NCBI RefSeq assembly: GCF_014905175.1
Contig: NC_057792.1
Span: forward strand, 620,001-684,000
Source of the DNA: Aphidius gifuensis
Taxonomy: Eukaryota > Arthropoda > Insecta > Hymenoptera > Braconidae
DNA length: 64,000 nucleotides
Direction: 5' to 3'
Shown one piece after another: positions 49,678 to 62,600 of this stretch. The notes under the pieces were generated by a model that worked only from the letters and a program-made list of their open reading frames with translations, was not told the origin of the DNA and ran no database searches. Position numbers and translations under genes: made by a program. The stretch's first letter is position 1, and each line of letters starts with the position of its first letter.

Positions 49678-50431
49678 ATTTATTAGTTAAAAAATTATCA
49701 AAAGTTTATAATAAATGTCAATAAACACAAACACAATAATATCACTCAGTATATATCAATTTATTTTTAAACTTTTAAATCTTATCAAAATTGCTTAGTG
49801 ATAAACATGATGACTAGCGTAAAACAAATTCTTCATTATGTTTTTGTTTTTCAAATAAATAAATAAACATTATTATTATATTTTGATGATGATGAAAGAC
49901 ACACCGGTGACTCCATTATTAAATTATTATTACTCTCTCTCTTTTTAACTCTCCCTCTTGTTCTCTCTGTTGCTCTCTGCGTGACGTTTAATAAATCGAT
50001 TCATCAATAATAAATTCATTTGTTGATATATAAAAATACAAAAAAATAATTGTAAAATTATTATTAGAAAATAAATAAACATTTATTTATTTATTTAAAT
50101 AATTTTTATAAACAATTAATTATATGTTTTTGTTTTTTGTATTTTAGATTTAGTGATTAATCGATTGTTCGATTATCGACTTATTGAAGTATAAATTTGT
50201 ACTTTGATCGCAGTCATCACAATTCACAGATGAATGATAATAATAATTAAAAATCAGTGTCATATTGTTGGTCAAAGTGACAAAGTAACAAAATAATTCA
50301 AGATAGCTACAAAGTTGTTATTTGTGTTTATCTTTTCACCAAGTCAACAACAAAGAAATTCACTCCAAAGAATCATTAAATATTTTTATTATTGAGCATT
50401 CATTTTGGAGTAAAAAAAAAGTATTTTCAAC
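49678..50431. promoter_or_regulatory. Divergent promoter region between the MPPED gene and Mcad
   Basis: Head-to-head spacer of 754 bp. It contains CT-rich tracts near 49930-49980 and no further exon that I can support. The Mcad leader probably lies in the A-rich sequence just before 50432. No core promoter element is clear. Confidence 0.45.
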
Positions 50432-52018
50432 ATGTTGGCAAAGGTAAAATGAATAATGTAAATTTATTGATAATAAAAATATTAATAATAATTTTTTTTT
50501 TTTTTAAAAAAAAAGGTATTTTCTACTGCTGCAAGAAGAATCAATGTCAGAGCATTTTCTGTTAGTAGCGCATCATCATCATCATCAAATGGCTACAACT
50601 TCAGTAAGTAAAAAAAATAATGAAATACAAAAATATATTATGATTATGATCAAAGTCCACAACTTATTAATTGCAGTATATATAAATTGCAAATTTATTT
50701 ATAAATAAAATTGTATAATTTACAGAATTGTCTGATACACAACAAGAGATGCTTGAGACAGCACAAAAATTTACACGAGATGAGATAATACCAGTTGCTG
50801 CTGATTATGATAAAAGTGGAGAATATCCATGGCCAGTTGTTAAGAAAGCATGGGGACTTGGTTTATTAAATGGACATGTACCACAACATTGTGGTGGTCT
50901 TGAACTTGGTATATTTGATGGATGTTTAATATCAGAAGCATTGGCATATGGTTGTACTGGAATGATGACTGCCATGGAATCATCTGGACTTGCTGTAAGT
51001 AATTTTAATTTAATTTAATTAAAACGACTATTGTTTTATAATTCAAATGATAAAATTATTTTAGCAAACACCTGTTATTCTTGCTGGAACAAAAGAACAA
51101 CAAAAAAAATATCTTGGAAGATTAATTGAGGAGCCAATTGTTGCTGTAAGATAATCAAAATAATATTTATATAGTTAGTTTATATGATAATTAATTTAAA
51201 TAATATTTTTCTAGGCATATTGTGTAACAGAACCTGGTGCTGGTTCTGATGTTGCTGGATTAAAAACAAAAGCTGTAAAAAAAGGTAATGACTGGATAAT
51301 AAATGGAACAAAAATGTGGATAACAAATGGTGGTGTTGCAAATTGGTATTTTGTACTTGCTCGAACAAATCCAGATCCAAAAGCTCCATCAAATAAAGCA
51401 TTTTCAGCATTTATTGTTGATCGTGATACACCAGGTGTAACACCTGGACGTAAAGAAATAAATATGGGACAACGTGCATCAGACACAAGAATGGTTACAT
51501 TTGAAGATGTTAAAGTACCAAATGAAAATATATTAATTGGTGAAGGTGCTGGTTTTAAAATAGCCATGGAAACATTTAATAAAACACGTCCACCAGTTGC
51601 ATGTGGTGCTGTTGGTCTTGCACATAGAGCTATGGATGAAGCTATTAAATATTCATTAGAACGTAAAGCATTTGGTAAAGTTATTGCTGAACATCAAGCT
51701 GTTGCATTTATGATTGCTGACATGTCAATTGGTATTGAAACAGCAAGATTAGCATGGATGAAAGCAGCATGGGCAGCTGATAATAAAGAACCAAATGCAT
51801 TGGCATTAGCTAGTATTGCTAAATGTTATGCTGCTGATATGGCCAACAAATGTGCTAGTGATGCTGTACAAATATTTGGTGGTGCTGGATTTAATTCTGA
51901 TTATCCAGTTGAAAAACTCATGAGAGATGCTAAAATTTATCAAATTTATGAGGGAACATCACAAATTCAGAGACTTATTATTTCTCGTTACTTGCTTCAA
52001 TCAGCTCAATCAAAATAA
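50432..52018 (+). CDS. Mcad: Medium-chain acyl-CoA dehydrogenase, mitochondrial
   Basis: FAD flavoenzyme of the mitochondrial matrix that performs the first step of beta-oxidation on medium-chain acyl-CoAs and passes electrons to ETF. Exons are 50432-50443 (MLAK), 50516-50603, 50726-50994, 51065-51145 and 51215-52018, joining in frame to 417 residues (about 421 in human). Residues 1 to about 30 form an arginine- and serine-rich presequence (FSTAARRINVRAFSVSS). The ACAD domains follow: N-terminal helices (LSDTQQEMLETAQKFTRDE), the middle beta domain (CVTEPGAGSDVAG, KMWITNGG) and the C-terminal helices. The catalytic base is the glutamate of IYEGTSQIQRLIISRYL, as in ACADM; short-chain and isovaleryl enzymes are less similar. 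Codon choice is A/T-ending. A short TCA repeat encodes SSSSS in the presequence. It is divergent from the MPPED gene. Confidence 0.93.
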
Positions 52019-55000
52019 TCATTGTTTATTATTAATTATTAAACTAAAAATTTACATTAAAAGTTATTTATCTTTGTTGATAAATTTAAATTAAATTTTG
52101 TAATACATATATACATATATTTTACAATAATAAAAATTAATATTTTGGCTTAAAAAAAATCAACAATCAATAACAATTATTTTCAACGTCATCAACAATT
52201 AAATTTACATTTTTTTTTTTTTGTGTTTAAATTGCCTTTGTTGTTTCACATTTTGATCAATCAATGGCGACGATGGCGCTTTGATCGTTTTCAATATTTT
52301 TTTCTCTCTCTCTCAATCCTGTTGCTCTTATGCTCTGTTTTTATTTTTTATTTATTTTCAACATGTTCGATTTTTCACTGTTGATTCGTGTGGTGTGTGA
52401 TAGATAAATAAATAAATAAAACAAAAAAAAAAATAGACAGTCAAGTGCATGGTTTGTAATGTAATCATCTAGACACATTAACATCAAATTATGTTTGTGA
52501 CACGGTGACTGGTTGCATGCTTTAATTCGTGGAGTCACGCGTGAAAAATTATGCAACGTTAAATAACAATAATAAACTATCTACATATTTAAAAAAATAA
52601 TAATAATAAATAAACATTCTTGGTAATAGGAACTCATTAGACCTGACCTAATTTTATTTATTTTTTTTTTTACAAAAACACGAGGTATCATCAAAAGAGA
52701 CAATCGTCATCATTTAATAATGAAATGACTAATTAAATAATAAACAAAAGTCAGTGAAAATATTAATAACAAAACCGGTAAAAAAAATATAATCCAGCTG
52801 ATAATTTTTTATTTTTATTTTTCTTATGGCAACCTGATACTTTCAGACAATTCAGGAACGTATCATTGCCATTTTATAATCGGGTATGATTCTTGATTTT
52901 ATTTACATTAATTAATTAATTAAAATTACAAATTAATTTATCAAATTTATCAATGCATTTGTTGATTTATTTTTCAAATAAATCTGATTCATATTATTTG
53001 GTTAATTAGCAACAACAATAACACGCGTGTTTATTATGATTTTTTTTTTAACGTGAGTTTTATTTTCATGAAAGAGAAGTTGATTATTACGCTAATGGCA
53101 CAGTTAATGTTTTCCCTTTCATTTGATCACTGACGTATCACCAATCGTGTATCATCGCGCGAAAATTAAAACTCACACACACGCATATTGTTATCTTTCA
53201 AAAGCGTATTAATAATATCATTCGCCCCAGTGTTTTTACTCCAAAACAAAAAAAAAAATCTAAAAACTTTAATTTAAAATTTAATTTGATGCAAACAAAT
53301 AGTATTTATTTGCAAATTGTATTTTTATTTTTCATGTATTACATAATGATAAAGCGTGTATTGAATTAAACTCATGAATTTCACATAAATAAAATGAGTA
53401 GCATGTATATTTCCTCATACCGCTGAATAAACCGCTAAATGTCAAATTGTTGTTTTAAACTTTTAATTTATCCCGGATAAAATTCGCATAAAAAAAATTA
53501 AATTTTACCTTTTATTATAATATTCCTCATCAGCCAAAAATCCCAGATTGGCTGCCAAAATAATTCTATCATTTAAAAACACAAAAAAAGAAATATAAAA
53601 TTAAAAATATAATCGAATTTATTGCGTCTGCGCATTGTGTATGAATAAAAAACAAAAAAAAAAATATAATGCGTGTTGTGTGTTAGCTGTACTTAATAGT
53701 GTTGATATATTTTTTAAATATTATATACGCAAGTTGAAAAATAAAATATATATAACATAATAGGGATAGGTGTCGCCCGCGTGTATAGACGTCCCTGGGA
53801 TGTGGATCCCGTTTGTGTCTTTGAGTATTCTGTCAGTCTGGTGTCTCGCCAACAGCCAAAGTTAAACTCCGTCAACTCCAAAGATAACTAAAAAACACAT
53901 TATTTACATTTAAATATATATATACCATATTAAATAACAACAACAACAACAACAATCATCTTCATCATCATCATCATCGTCATCGTCATCTTGCCAAGTG
54001 TTTACTGTGATAATAATAAAAAAAAAAGAAATACAAAATTCAAAGAATAAAAAAAAAACTATATACATAGGTATATGTATTTTTTTTTTTGTTCTTTTTA
54101 GATATAGGCATATATATAGAAAATAAAAACAACGTAAATAAAAATGCATACGTGTCGTGATGCATCTGTAAAAAATTGTCGGCACGAATGGTGGACGCTC
54201 GCTTGACTAAGGGAGTGCCTGTCTTACCCGCCCGTTTTTCCCTCATGTTAAGTGTAAGTGAAGTGGCCTACAGACCTACATTTACTCTCTAACGCACCAA
54301 TTTTTATTTCATCTCCCGTTTTTTAATACAACACACACACTATCTCTTTCTCTCTTTTTCTTATTTTTTCTCTGTCATTCAGTTACTCTCCCCCGCCTCT
54401 TTTACTTACTGTTTTTTCATTTTTTATCATTATTTCAACTTGTAATTTACTCTCATTTTTTTCCTCTCTCTCTCTCTCTCTCTTTCTCGCATGCACTTGC
54501 TCATTTATTTACTCACTCACTCACTCACTTGGTCATTTACTCCATTCTTGTATTCATCAACAATGTGCTCATCATTATAATAATTATAAATTAAAACAGT
54601 GAAAAAATATATATTAGATAAAACAATTAACGTTTATTTAAATAGTGTTATTATTTTTATGAAAAATCTAGAATCACGGATGTGAACTGAAAAAAAGACA
54701 TTAAAAAAATTATAATAAAAAAAAAAAAAACTATCGAAGGTCTTTTTTTTTTTTTTTTTTATTAATGTTGTTGTTGTTGTTTTTTTTTTTACGATAAATT
54801 TTATTATTGTTGTTGTTGTAAGTGGAAATAATATAATGGAGGGGAATAAGGTGTCTGAGTGTCAATCAGCCAATGAGGGAGAGTGATTGTTGATTATTAT
54901 TATTTTATATATGCATTATTAAATAATAGAAATAAAAAGACAATAATAATTATTAAAATATTACAAGAGTATATTTATTTATACATATATTGAAATTGAT

Positions 55001-55060
55001 GGTGTTAATTTTATAAAATATATAAAAAAAAGAGTTAAAAATATATATTTTTAATGAAAA
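52019..55060. other. Intergenic region and probable long 5'UTR/promoter of the downstream gene
   Basis: The first part is the Mcad 3' region. A patch at about 53765-53880 (GTGTCGCCCGCGTGTATAGA, GGATGTGGATCCCG) is clearly GC-richer than its surroundings. It is followed by CT-rich tracts at 54300-54540, including (CT)n at 54463-54483 and an (ACTC)n run near 54509-54530. This pattern is what I would expect around an insect developmental-gene promoter and leader, but no start site can be fixed. Short frames here are translations of repeats. Confidence 0.45.
54463..54483. repeat. (CT)n microsatellite
   Basis: About ten CT units, equivalent to GAGA on the minus strand, in the presumed promoter/leader of the gene at 55061. 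Confidence 0.9.
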
Positions 55061-55475
55061 ATGCATGAAGAAGAAATGTCAGGGCCAGTTGGGGAAGTGC
55101 AAGAAGACGTTGAAGACGTTGACAACAACAACAGTGTAATGGAAACAACAAGAATAATTATAAATAATAATGATGATGATAATAACAATAATAATCATCA
55201 GTTAATGACAATTGATACAAATAATATAGCTGAATCATCAACATCATCATCATCATCATCATCAATACAAGTCAATAATATAGAGGATGAAACAACAGGT
55301 GTATTAATTAATAACAGTATGTTATTGACATCAACCAGTGATCAACATCAGCATCAACAGCAACACCAACAACATCAACAACAAGAACAACATGTACCGG
55401 AGGAACAACAGCAACAAACGACAAGTGGTGGAAGACCAGACGATGCCTCGGTAACAGAAGATCAAAGTGATTCAG
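55061..55475 (+). CDS. First coding exon of an unrecognised acidic Q/N/S-rich protein
   Basis: I do not recognise this gene. The exon begins MHEEEMSGPVGEVQEDVEDV; a second ATG follows five codons later. It is strongly acidic at first, then carries runs of N (NNNDDDNNNNNH), S (SSTSSSSSSS) and alternating H/Q (QHQHQQQHQQHQQQ). It closes with GGRPDDASVTEDQSDSG before the donor CAG/GTAAGA at 55476. Phase is 1 (one base of the last codon). Such disordered, polyQ/polyN N-termini are common in insect transcription factors and RNA-binding regulators, so a regulatory protein is likely (inference). The repeats are made of CAA/CAT/CAG and AAT/AAC mixtures. A frame continuing past the donor to 55573 is probably intronic. 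No further exon could be found to the right edge. Confidence 0.65.
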
Positions 55476-56537
55476 GTAAGAAAATAAAAAAGCACGTTTT
55501 GTTTGGTTTTCTTTTGTATATATGTATTTATTCCAACAACAGGTACCTAACTGTATTTATGTATAGCGAATAATAGACCACCATCAAAGCTCTATAGCTC
55601 TAGGTAGATAGATTAAATATTTATTTCAGTTTGTTCAACAAGGTTGCTGTTAACTAGTAGCTGTTTGTTTGTTTATTTTATTAATTATTATTACTATTTT
55701 AATACAATAATTGTCCGGATATTCGATAGAGTGTAAATATATTTAAGCTAGATCAACAAAATCATCACTACCACCACCACCAACAACAACCAGCTTTATC
55801 AGTCTGAAAATGTTATTTTTTTTTTCTTTGTTTTGTTGTGTCTCATCTGCAGGCTGTGAGAATATTTTATGCGATACAAAATTGCCATCCACTGGTCGTT
55901 GATTTTTTTTTAACTCCCGCCATTATTTTTGTCTCTTTTTATATTGAAATAATATTTTTTTGAGAGAGGCCCTCTTTTTTTTTTTTTACTCTTGGCGTAT
56001 ATAGAGTTGCGATGCTGTCTGACTGGATGGCATGGTTACTACTTGCTTTTTTATTTCCAACAAAGAAATATACTTGAAAAAAAAAATGAAAAAAATAATT
56101 TTGGAAGCAGTCTTTTGAGTCTCTCACTTTGTGTTTAATATATTTCAGTTTTTTTCCTTTGTTGGGGAGGAAGTGACGGAATTAACAAAGAGTGAGGATT
56201 CGTCTGGGCTGCTCTCCCTCGTTCATATTTTTAGCAAGAATTAAAAATTATTATATACACACACACATAAATTTTTTATATTTTTTATTTAGTTCTTCAG
56301 GCAATAATATGCATCGGTGTCATGTGTCTGTCTGACTGAATTGAGTTTACTGACTTTTTTATATACTCAAATATTATTTTTATTCTTATCATTGTTGATG
56401 GACTATTATTATACGTATCATTTTTTTTTTTTTTAATAATATTCATTTAATATTAAAAATACATTTTAAAGAAATATATTTTTTCTTTTTATAAACCAAT
56501 GCATTTGCCAGATATATATTTTTTTTTTTATTTTTTT

Positions 56538-56557
56538 TTCGTTCGTTCGTTCGTTCG
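56538..56557. repeat. (TTCG)n tetranucleotide repeat
   Basis: Five TTCG units. It is notable because CpG-containing microsatellites are rare in such AT-rich sequence. Confidence 0.9.
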
Positions 56558-57436
56558 TAACTGCATTTGATGTTGAATGTAGGTCACTCGCATAATGAAA
56601 TCAAGAATGATTATTTTCATTTTACAAATACATTTATAAATTTTTGTCAAACTGTTAATCAAACTCGACATTTTTATGTCAAATTTATTTATGGATTTAA
56701 ACAAATATATTTTTAAATAAACACATTATTATTTTATATTTAAATTACCTTATTTTTTTTTACTTTTTGAGACTCCTTTGCTGACATGACATCTGTCGGT
56801 GAGTTATAAAACTCATTGTTGAAAAAAATGAAAGGATTTTTAAATGATAGCATGATGTCATGATAACAATGTAAAGACAAAGGGTTTTTTAATTGATTTA
56901 AAATTTTAATTGACGTATTGTTAAAGTATAAAAGTTGTAGAAAATTTTTTAAAGCAAATTTTATTTTCTAATATATAATAATGGGAGAAAAAGTTGAATA
57001 GAAATTGTCACGTGCCAGGTTGAATGTGTGTTGTCTAGGTGGGTGGCCAATGGAATAAATACATTGTCAAAATGTTTATTTCAATAAAATAAATAAACAT
57101 AAATAATTGAAGCTTTCACAAGGGTGGAATATGTCCCCTGCTGTTTGACAATACAATTGCCAAATATCTACCTGTCATGAGACCATCAATTGTTGCATTT
57201 TTCTCTCGAGGGTTTCGATCTTTTTTTTCTTTTTTTTTTTTTTTCCAAAAGGTGGATTGGGTTCTGTCTCACCTTTCAACATATATTTACCCTTAATATT
57301 ATTATTCGTTGTAATTATATTAGAAGATATGGTGTGTGTATTTGTTAGACAGTGGCACAAGGTGCGCCGTGAAAGTATGCAATATATCGGGGGTCGGAAG
57401 TTCACCCCATTATATGACGATGGACAAAAAAAATTA

Positions 57437-57460
57437 GCGGAAAATATTTCTTAACCAGGG
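57437..57460. repeat. Terminus-like sequence related to the TIR element
   Basis: GCGGAAAATATTTCTTAACC followed by AGGG closely resembles the right end at 35255-35277 (GCGGAGAAATATTTTCACC then AGGG). No matching left end is obvious nearby, so it may be a solo or decayed end. Confidence 0.5.
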
Positions 57461-57623
57461 ACGAATTAAATGTACAAGAACCATGATTATTTATATCATT
57501 TTTTTTTGTTTATTTAACTCTTTAAAAGTGTCTTTTATTAAATTTTATTTTTAAACAATTTTAAACTATATAATTTTGAAATAACTTTAAACAAATTGTT
57601 TTTTTTTTTTTCTTTTTTCTTTT

Positions 57624-57812
57624 GGGTGAAAATATTTCGCCGAATTTTTTTTGCAGTTTCTATGTTATTTCTTTTGGGTTTCTTTGAAAGTGACTCACCC
57701 AGAGAAATTATTTCTCGAGTATAACTTTCAAAGAAATTCGAAAAAATCATTTCGAAATTATTTCTTTGCATAGAAATTATCTCAGAGAAATTTTTTTCGA
57801 TTTGGGTAGATA
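57624..57812. repeat. Decayed palindromic repeat with TIR-element-like start
   Basis: It starts TTGGGTGAAAATATTTCGCC, which shares GGTGAAAATATTTC and CCG with the 33535 terminus. TTTCTTTGAAAGT (57680-57692) and ACTTTCAAAGAAA (57724-57736) form a perfect 13-bp inverted repeat inside. GAGAAATTATTTCTC at 57702-57716 is another palindrome. Probably a degraded copy of a related family. Confidence 0.5.
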
Positions 57813-59571
57813 TTTATTTCTACGTTAAATTAACATTAAATTATTAATTTTATTTATTGTTAAATTTGATCAAGCTCAGGGTGTTAAAAAGCATAATGTT
57901 TCCCTGGTAAATGAAACCTTTCTCAGCTAACCTTTCGACCACTTTTAAGCCTCGTCGTCGTTGTCGTCATATGATTTTTTTTTTTAAATGTTTATCTCTT
58001 GTCTTCTGTCATATGATAATTTAATATGTACATGTAATGTTTGTATACATACACGTAATAATACCGCGTGTCTAACACCTTTTACTCTTTATGTACAAGT
58101 AAAATTTTATGTTTTTTTATTCAAAGTTAAAATATAAAATTGTATTATTTCTTTACGTGTGTGTAATGAATAATGTGAAAATGACAAATTTCATTTTTAA
58201 ATTAAAAAAAAAAATAGAGAGAAAGTAGTAGTACAATTTTTTTAAATTTTATTTACATCAGGAAAATTACATTTTGTAATGTCAAAAATCATTTACAACA
58301 TCTTGAAGTCAATTTATTTTGGAATGAGAAAAAATAAAAAGTGAAAATTTCTACAGTCAAACAAAATATATATACAGCAACACTTTTTTTTTTTTAGTCA
58401 ATTTGAGGGCAATAATTCTCGGTACAGGGGGCTAAATAAAAATGTGATATTTTTTTATTTTAAATGTGCACATAACATCTCACTTTGACAAAAAATAATT
58501 CAGCAAATAAAAATAAATAAATACTCCCCAGTGTGCCATTTACCTGAGATTTACGTTGAGTATTTATGTTGAGCCAACTCTCTCCTGGAGCTTTTGACAA
58601 TATTTTTTTCTTTTTCTTTTACTACCATACAGTGTGATACAATGCTCATGTATTTATTTGTCATTCTACGGGTGTTTTTTCTTTTTTTTTTACTACTACT
58701 GGACAACAGGCGTAATAATGAAAAGCAAATGATTTTTCAATGCATTCCACTGGACCTCACACGTTACTACTTACTTGATTTTTATAACTCAAAAAAAAAG
58801 TTTTTCCTTTTTTCATTTTCTTGGAAAATATTGTGTCCTAATTATTTTGCAAACTGATTTATTATTTTCAAATATAATTATAATTAATTTTTCATTTAAA
58901 TATTGATTAAAATTTTTTTATTTAAAAACTATTCAACAATATTTTTTTTTGTATATTTAAATCAACAAATAAACATACATAAAAAGTTTCCTAAATGGCA
59001 AATTTGATACATCATCTGATTATACAATATAAAACCATAAAATAAATAAATAATGTCAAAAGTACGTGTAATGACTATGCACATACAACTCCCACGCGTG
59101 CGTAAACGTGTTTAAAAACTTTGTGGTATATAGATATTGTAAAGTTGTATTGAGTCGTTTGACCCACTTTGATAAACCTCGTATTGGAATAACTCAATAA
59201 CACCCAGACTATTCATAACATATCTTTATGCTTTTTTACCATTTTTTATTTTTACTAAATTAATTATTAGTACATCAACTGCTGCGACATATTTATATCA
59301 GTAAATATCTATTAAATTTAAATCTTCATATCTATTTTCAAAAAATAAAAGACACTTGTATCTATTTTTTACATAATAAGTATATAATATTTTTTGGTCA
59401 AATAAAAACATCAAAATATTCGAGTGCATATATGAAATTTATAATTGAAATGGAAAGTAAACTTGGCGCCTTGATCGCGATCATGTACATTTATTTATTA
59501 TTACATTATGTATATTATATATTTTTTAAAAATTATTTGTAGCTGGATTGAGAGAGTCCGTTTGGTTTTTA

Positions 59572-59602
59572 CAATCGAAAGAAACCGCTAAAGGTTTCGA
59601 TT
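59572..59602. repeat. Small hairpin in a GC-richer patch
   Basis: CAATCGAAA and TTTCGATTG are perfect complements around a 13-14-nt loop. GGCGCTCCCACAGGTGGCGC follows directly and can form a second small stem. A regulatory RNA or conserved noncoding element cannot be told apart by eye. Confidence 0.45.
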
Positions 59603-62600
59603 GGCGCTCCCACAGGTGGCGCGTAAGCCTACACTTTGATATAATTTTTAATTGAATATATAAAATACAATATATAAAACAATTACAATAACAATAATTG
59701 AAATGTAATATATAAAAATCTATTGTTTATTATACACGCATATAAAAATAAATAATATATATTCTTTTTTATCGCGATTTAATACATATGCGCGAAAAAA
59801 AAATTTTTTTTTTTTACTTTTAAATAATATAAATAATATAATATTATTACCGGCGTGTTAACAACTGCAGCATGTGTATATATATACAACAATTCGTGCC
59901 AGTTATGACGAATTCGATTGGGTAATATCAACTCGCCGTGAAGTAATTCACCGCACGCGGGACACGGTCCGTGGTTTTTAATACGCGTCCTACTTTTCGC
60001 TATCTTACTTGAGTCTCTTTTGTATATGAAATTTTTTTTTTTTTTTTTTAATATACATGTGTAAGTACAGCTTTTTTTTCTCTTATTTTTATAATTTTTT
60101 TTGTTCTTTTTTTGCTCGTCCAGTAAAACGACAAAAATTTTATAAAAAATCGAAAAAAAAAATAAATATTAAATGCAATTGGTATGTGTGTGTTTCTTGT
60201 AGAGAAGTCTTTTTTTTTTTTCTTTTTTTTCTTGCTCTGTTTGCCTCCCACCTCGTACTATTTTTATTGAATTCCATTTTTGATTAAAAAAGTTTGAAAT
60301 TAAACCGATGAGCGGCACCACTAGCATCAATGATAACGATGCATTTATAAATGCGCTGCTGTTGGTGCTGCTGTTGTTGATATATCGCGTAATAATTTAT
60401 ATACAATACTAGTACAAAATACAAATGTATAGAAGGACTGAAATTGAAAGTGGCTTGGTGTCCTACTAGCCTACTGACCTCATTACCCACTGACAATGAC
60501 ACAAATCCTTGCCACCGACGCGTTGCTTCTCACTTGTTGTTTCTATATTGGCACTTGCTCATTTCCCCATGGAGGTCTAGTCTAGTCTAGTCACTCTTGA
60601 TTTTATTTTTATTATTATTATTAGTATTATTTCAAAGTGCATCTTGCTTCCTTCAGGGACACTATCATCATCATCATCATCATTATAAATATTTATTTAT
60701 TATCTTATGTATTTTTATTTTTTGAAAAAATTTCATTTATATTTTTTAGTTTTCTAAATTTAATATATGCTTTAGAACATAGTGTGGTACAACACAAGCT
60801 TGATGTATTTTTATTTTTTTATCTTCTCTTTTAAATATGTGATAAATATTATTTTTTTAAAAAAGAAAAAAATTATATACTAGATATTTAATTTAATTTA
60901 AATTAATTTTTACTCAAAGATAGACTTGTTGTTCACCCACAATTTGATGATAAAAATAATTTTAAATAATTAAACAAACGAAATAATCTTAATATAATTA
61001 TTAAATATATATTTTGCTATAGAAATTTCATATTTATTTCAATTTTCAAAAACAATTTAACAATATTTAAATTATTCAAAAATAGAGCTATTCAGGCATT
61101 TTATTTTAAATTCTAAAAAATATATCATACTAGATTAGTCGAGTGAAATATATTGGGCGCTAATGTTTTATGGATACACATTACATCCAACTGAAAATAA
61201 AAAATGAATAATAATAATGATAAATATTATATAAAAAAAAAAAAAAAAAAAAAAATACAACACCTCGCAAGTGGGTCATGGTAAAATAAAATTTTTTTTT
61301 TTAATTCTTTTACTCGTTAAATACAAAAAAAAAAAAAATCTCGTTATTTATGTACTTGTATAAAAAGAAGAGGAAAAAAAAAGATAAAATAAAAAATATA
61401 AAAAGAGTTTATTTCAATTTCATTAATTATGGTCATGGAAGTGCGCTGCTGATGATATTACTCGTTTTTATATATTATTTTTTTTAATTTTTTTTTTTCG
61501 GGTTGCAGCATTTTTGTTGTTGGGTAAGGCCCGGGTATCTCACTGCCCCCTCTCATAATATACATTTAAACACAAAAATAATCATGTTTAAGTTTAAGAC
61601 GATGACGACATGACAAGTAAGAGGGAGAATAAATTTTAACACATTGCTAAAGCAAGAGGAGGAAGAGGTACCACACAAACTTTCGTCTGAAGCGGGCCAT
61701 AAAACTCTCTCTCTCTCTCCTTTTTTTTTTTTCAACTTACTCTTTTTTATTTTTATATTTTATATATATTATTTCGTAATCGTTTTCTCAACCATACAGC
61801 TTATAACATACGCGATTGGACTCACGTATTATTTCTTCCTATATATAGCTATAAAATTTATTTTATTTTTTTTTTTAAATGTGAGAGACCAAAGTATTTC
61901 AAGCCGCCTACTTTCGCTAGTTTTGCGTAATAATATTTATTTCAAATTTGATTAGCTAATGCCATCCGGGACAACATTGTCAATTTGCTTACATCAATGA
62001 AATTTCTAATCAATATGTCTCCAAAAAATTAGAAAATATACTTTTTAGAAATTTATATAACAATATTTCAAATGATCATGTATATCGCTACAAAGCGAAA
62101 TTTATACACAACAAAAGAGTAAGGTATATATGTATTTCATGCACGACTGACAATTGAAAAAAGATAAATAAAATTCAGACAAAAGTTTGGGCCCTTTCTG
62201 GCAAACAGTGACACAATCAACGTTCTTTTATGAATTTAAGTTTTGACCAATGGTTGCTAGAGTGTGGTGCCCAGAGGCCTTGCTTGCCATGTCGTGGTGG
62301 CGAAACCCCCGAAAACTTTCTCAAACGCTCTCTCAATCCCAATCATTTTTTATTTTAAATATTAAATTTCGTATTACGTATTAAACATGATATATATTTT
62401 TCTCTCTTGAATCTTGATTATGTATAGCATTGAAGAATAATTTTTAATACATCAACATACCAGTCAAAGAAATATCATATAAAAAATTAAATCATTAAAT
62501 CAATAAAATTGTCCTCCAAGATTTAACTGTTAAACAGCATTTTTATCACATGATGATTTAATTATTATTATCATTATTATCAGAGATGCGTTTTTATATC

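Noticed and set aside
57257..57454. 65-residue open frame ending in the TIR-like terminus
   Set aside because: The last part is non-repetitive but there is no splice context or homology; it may be chance or element remnant.
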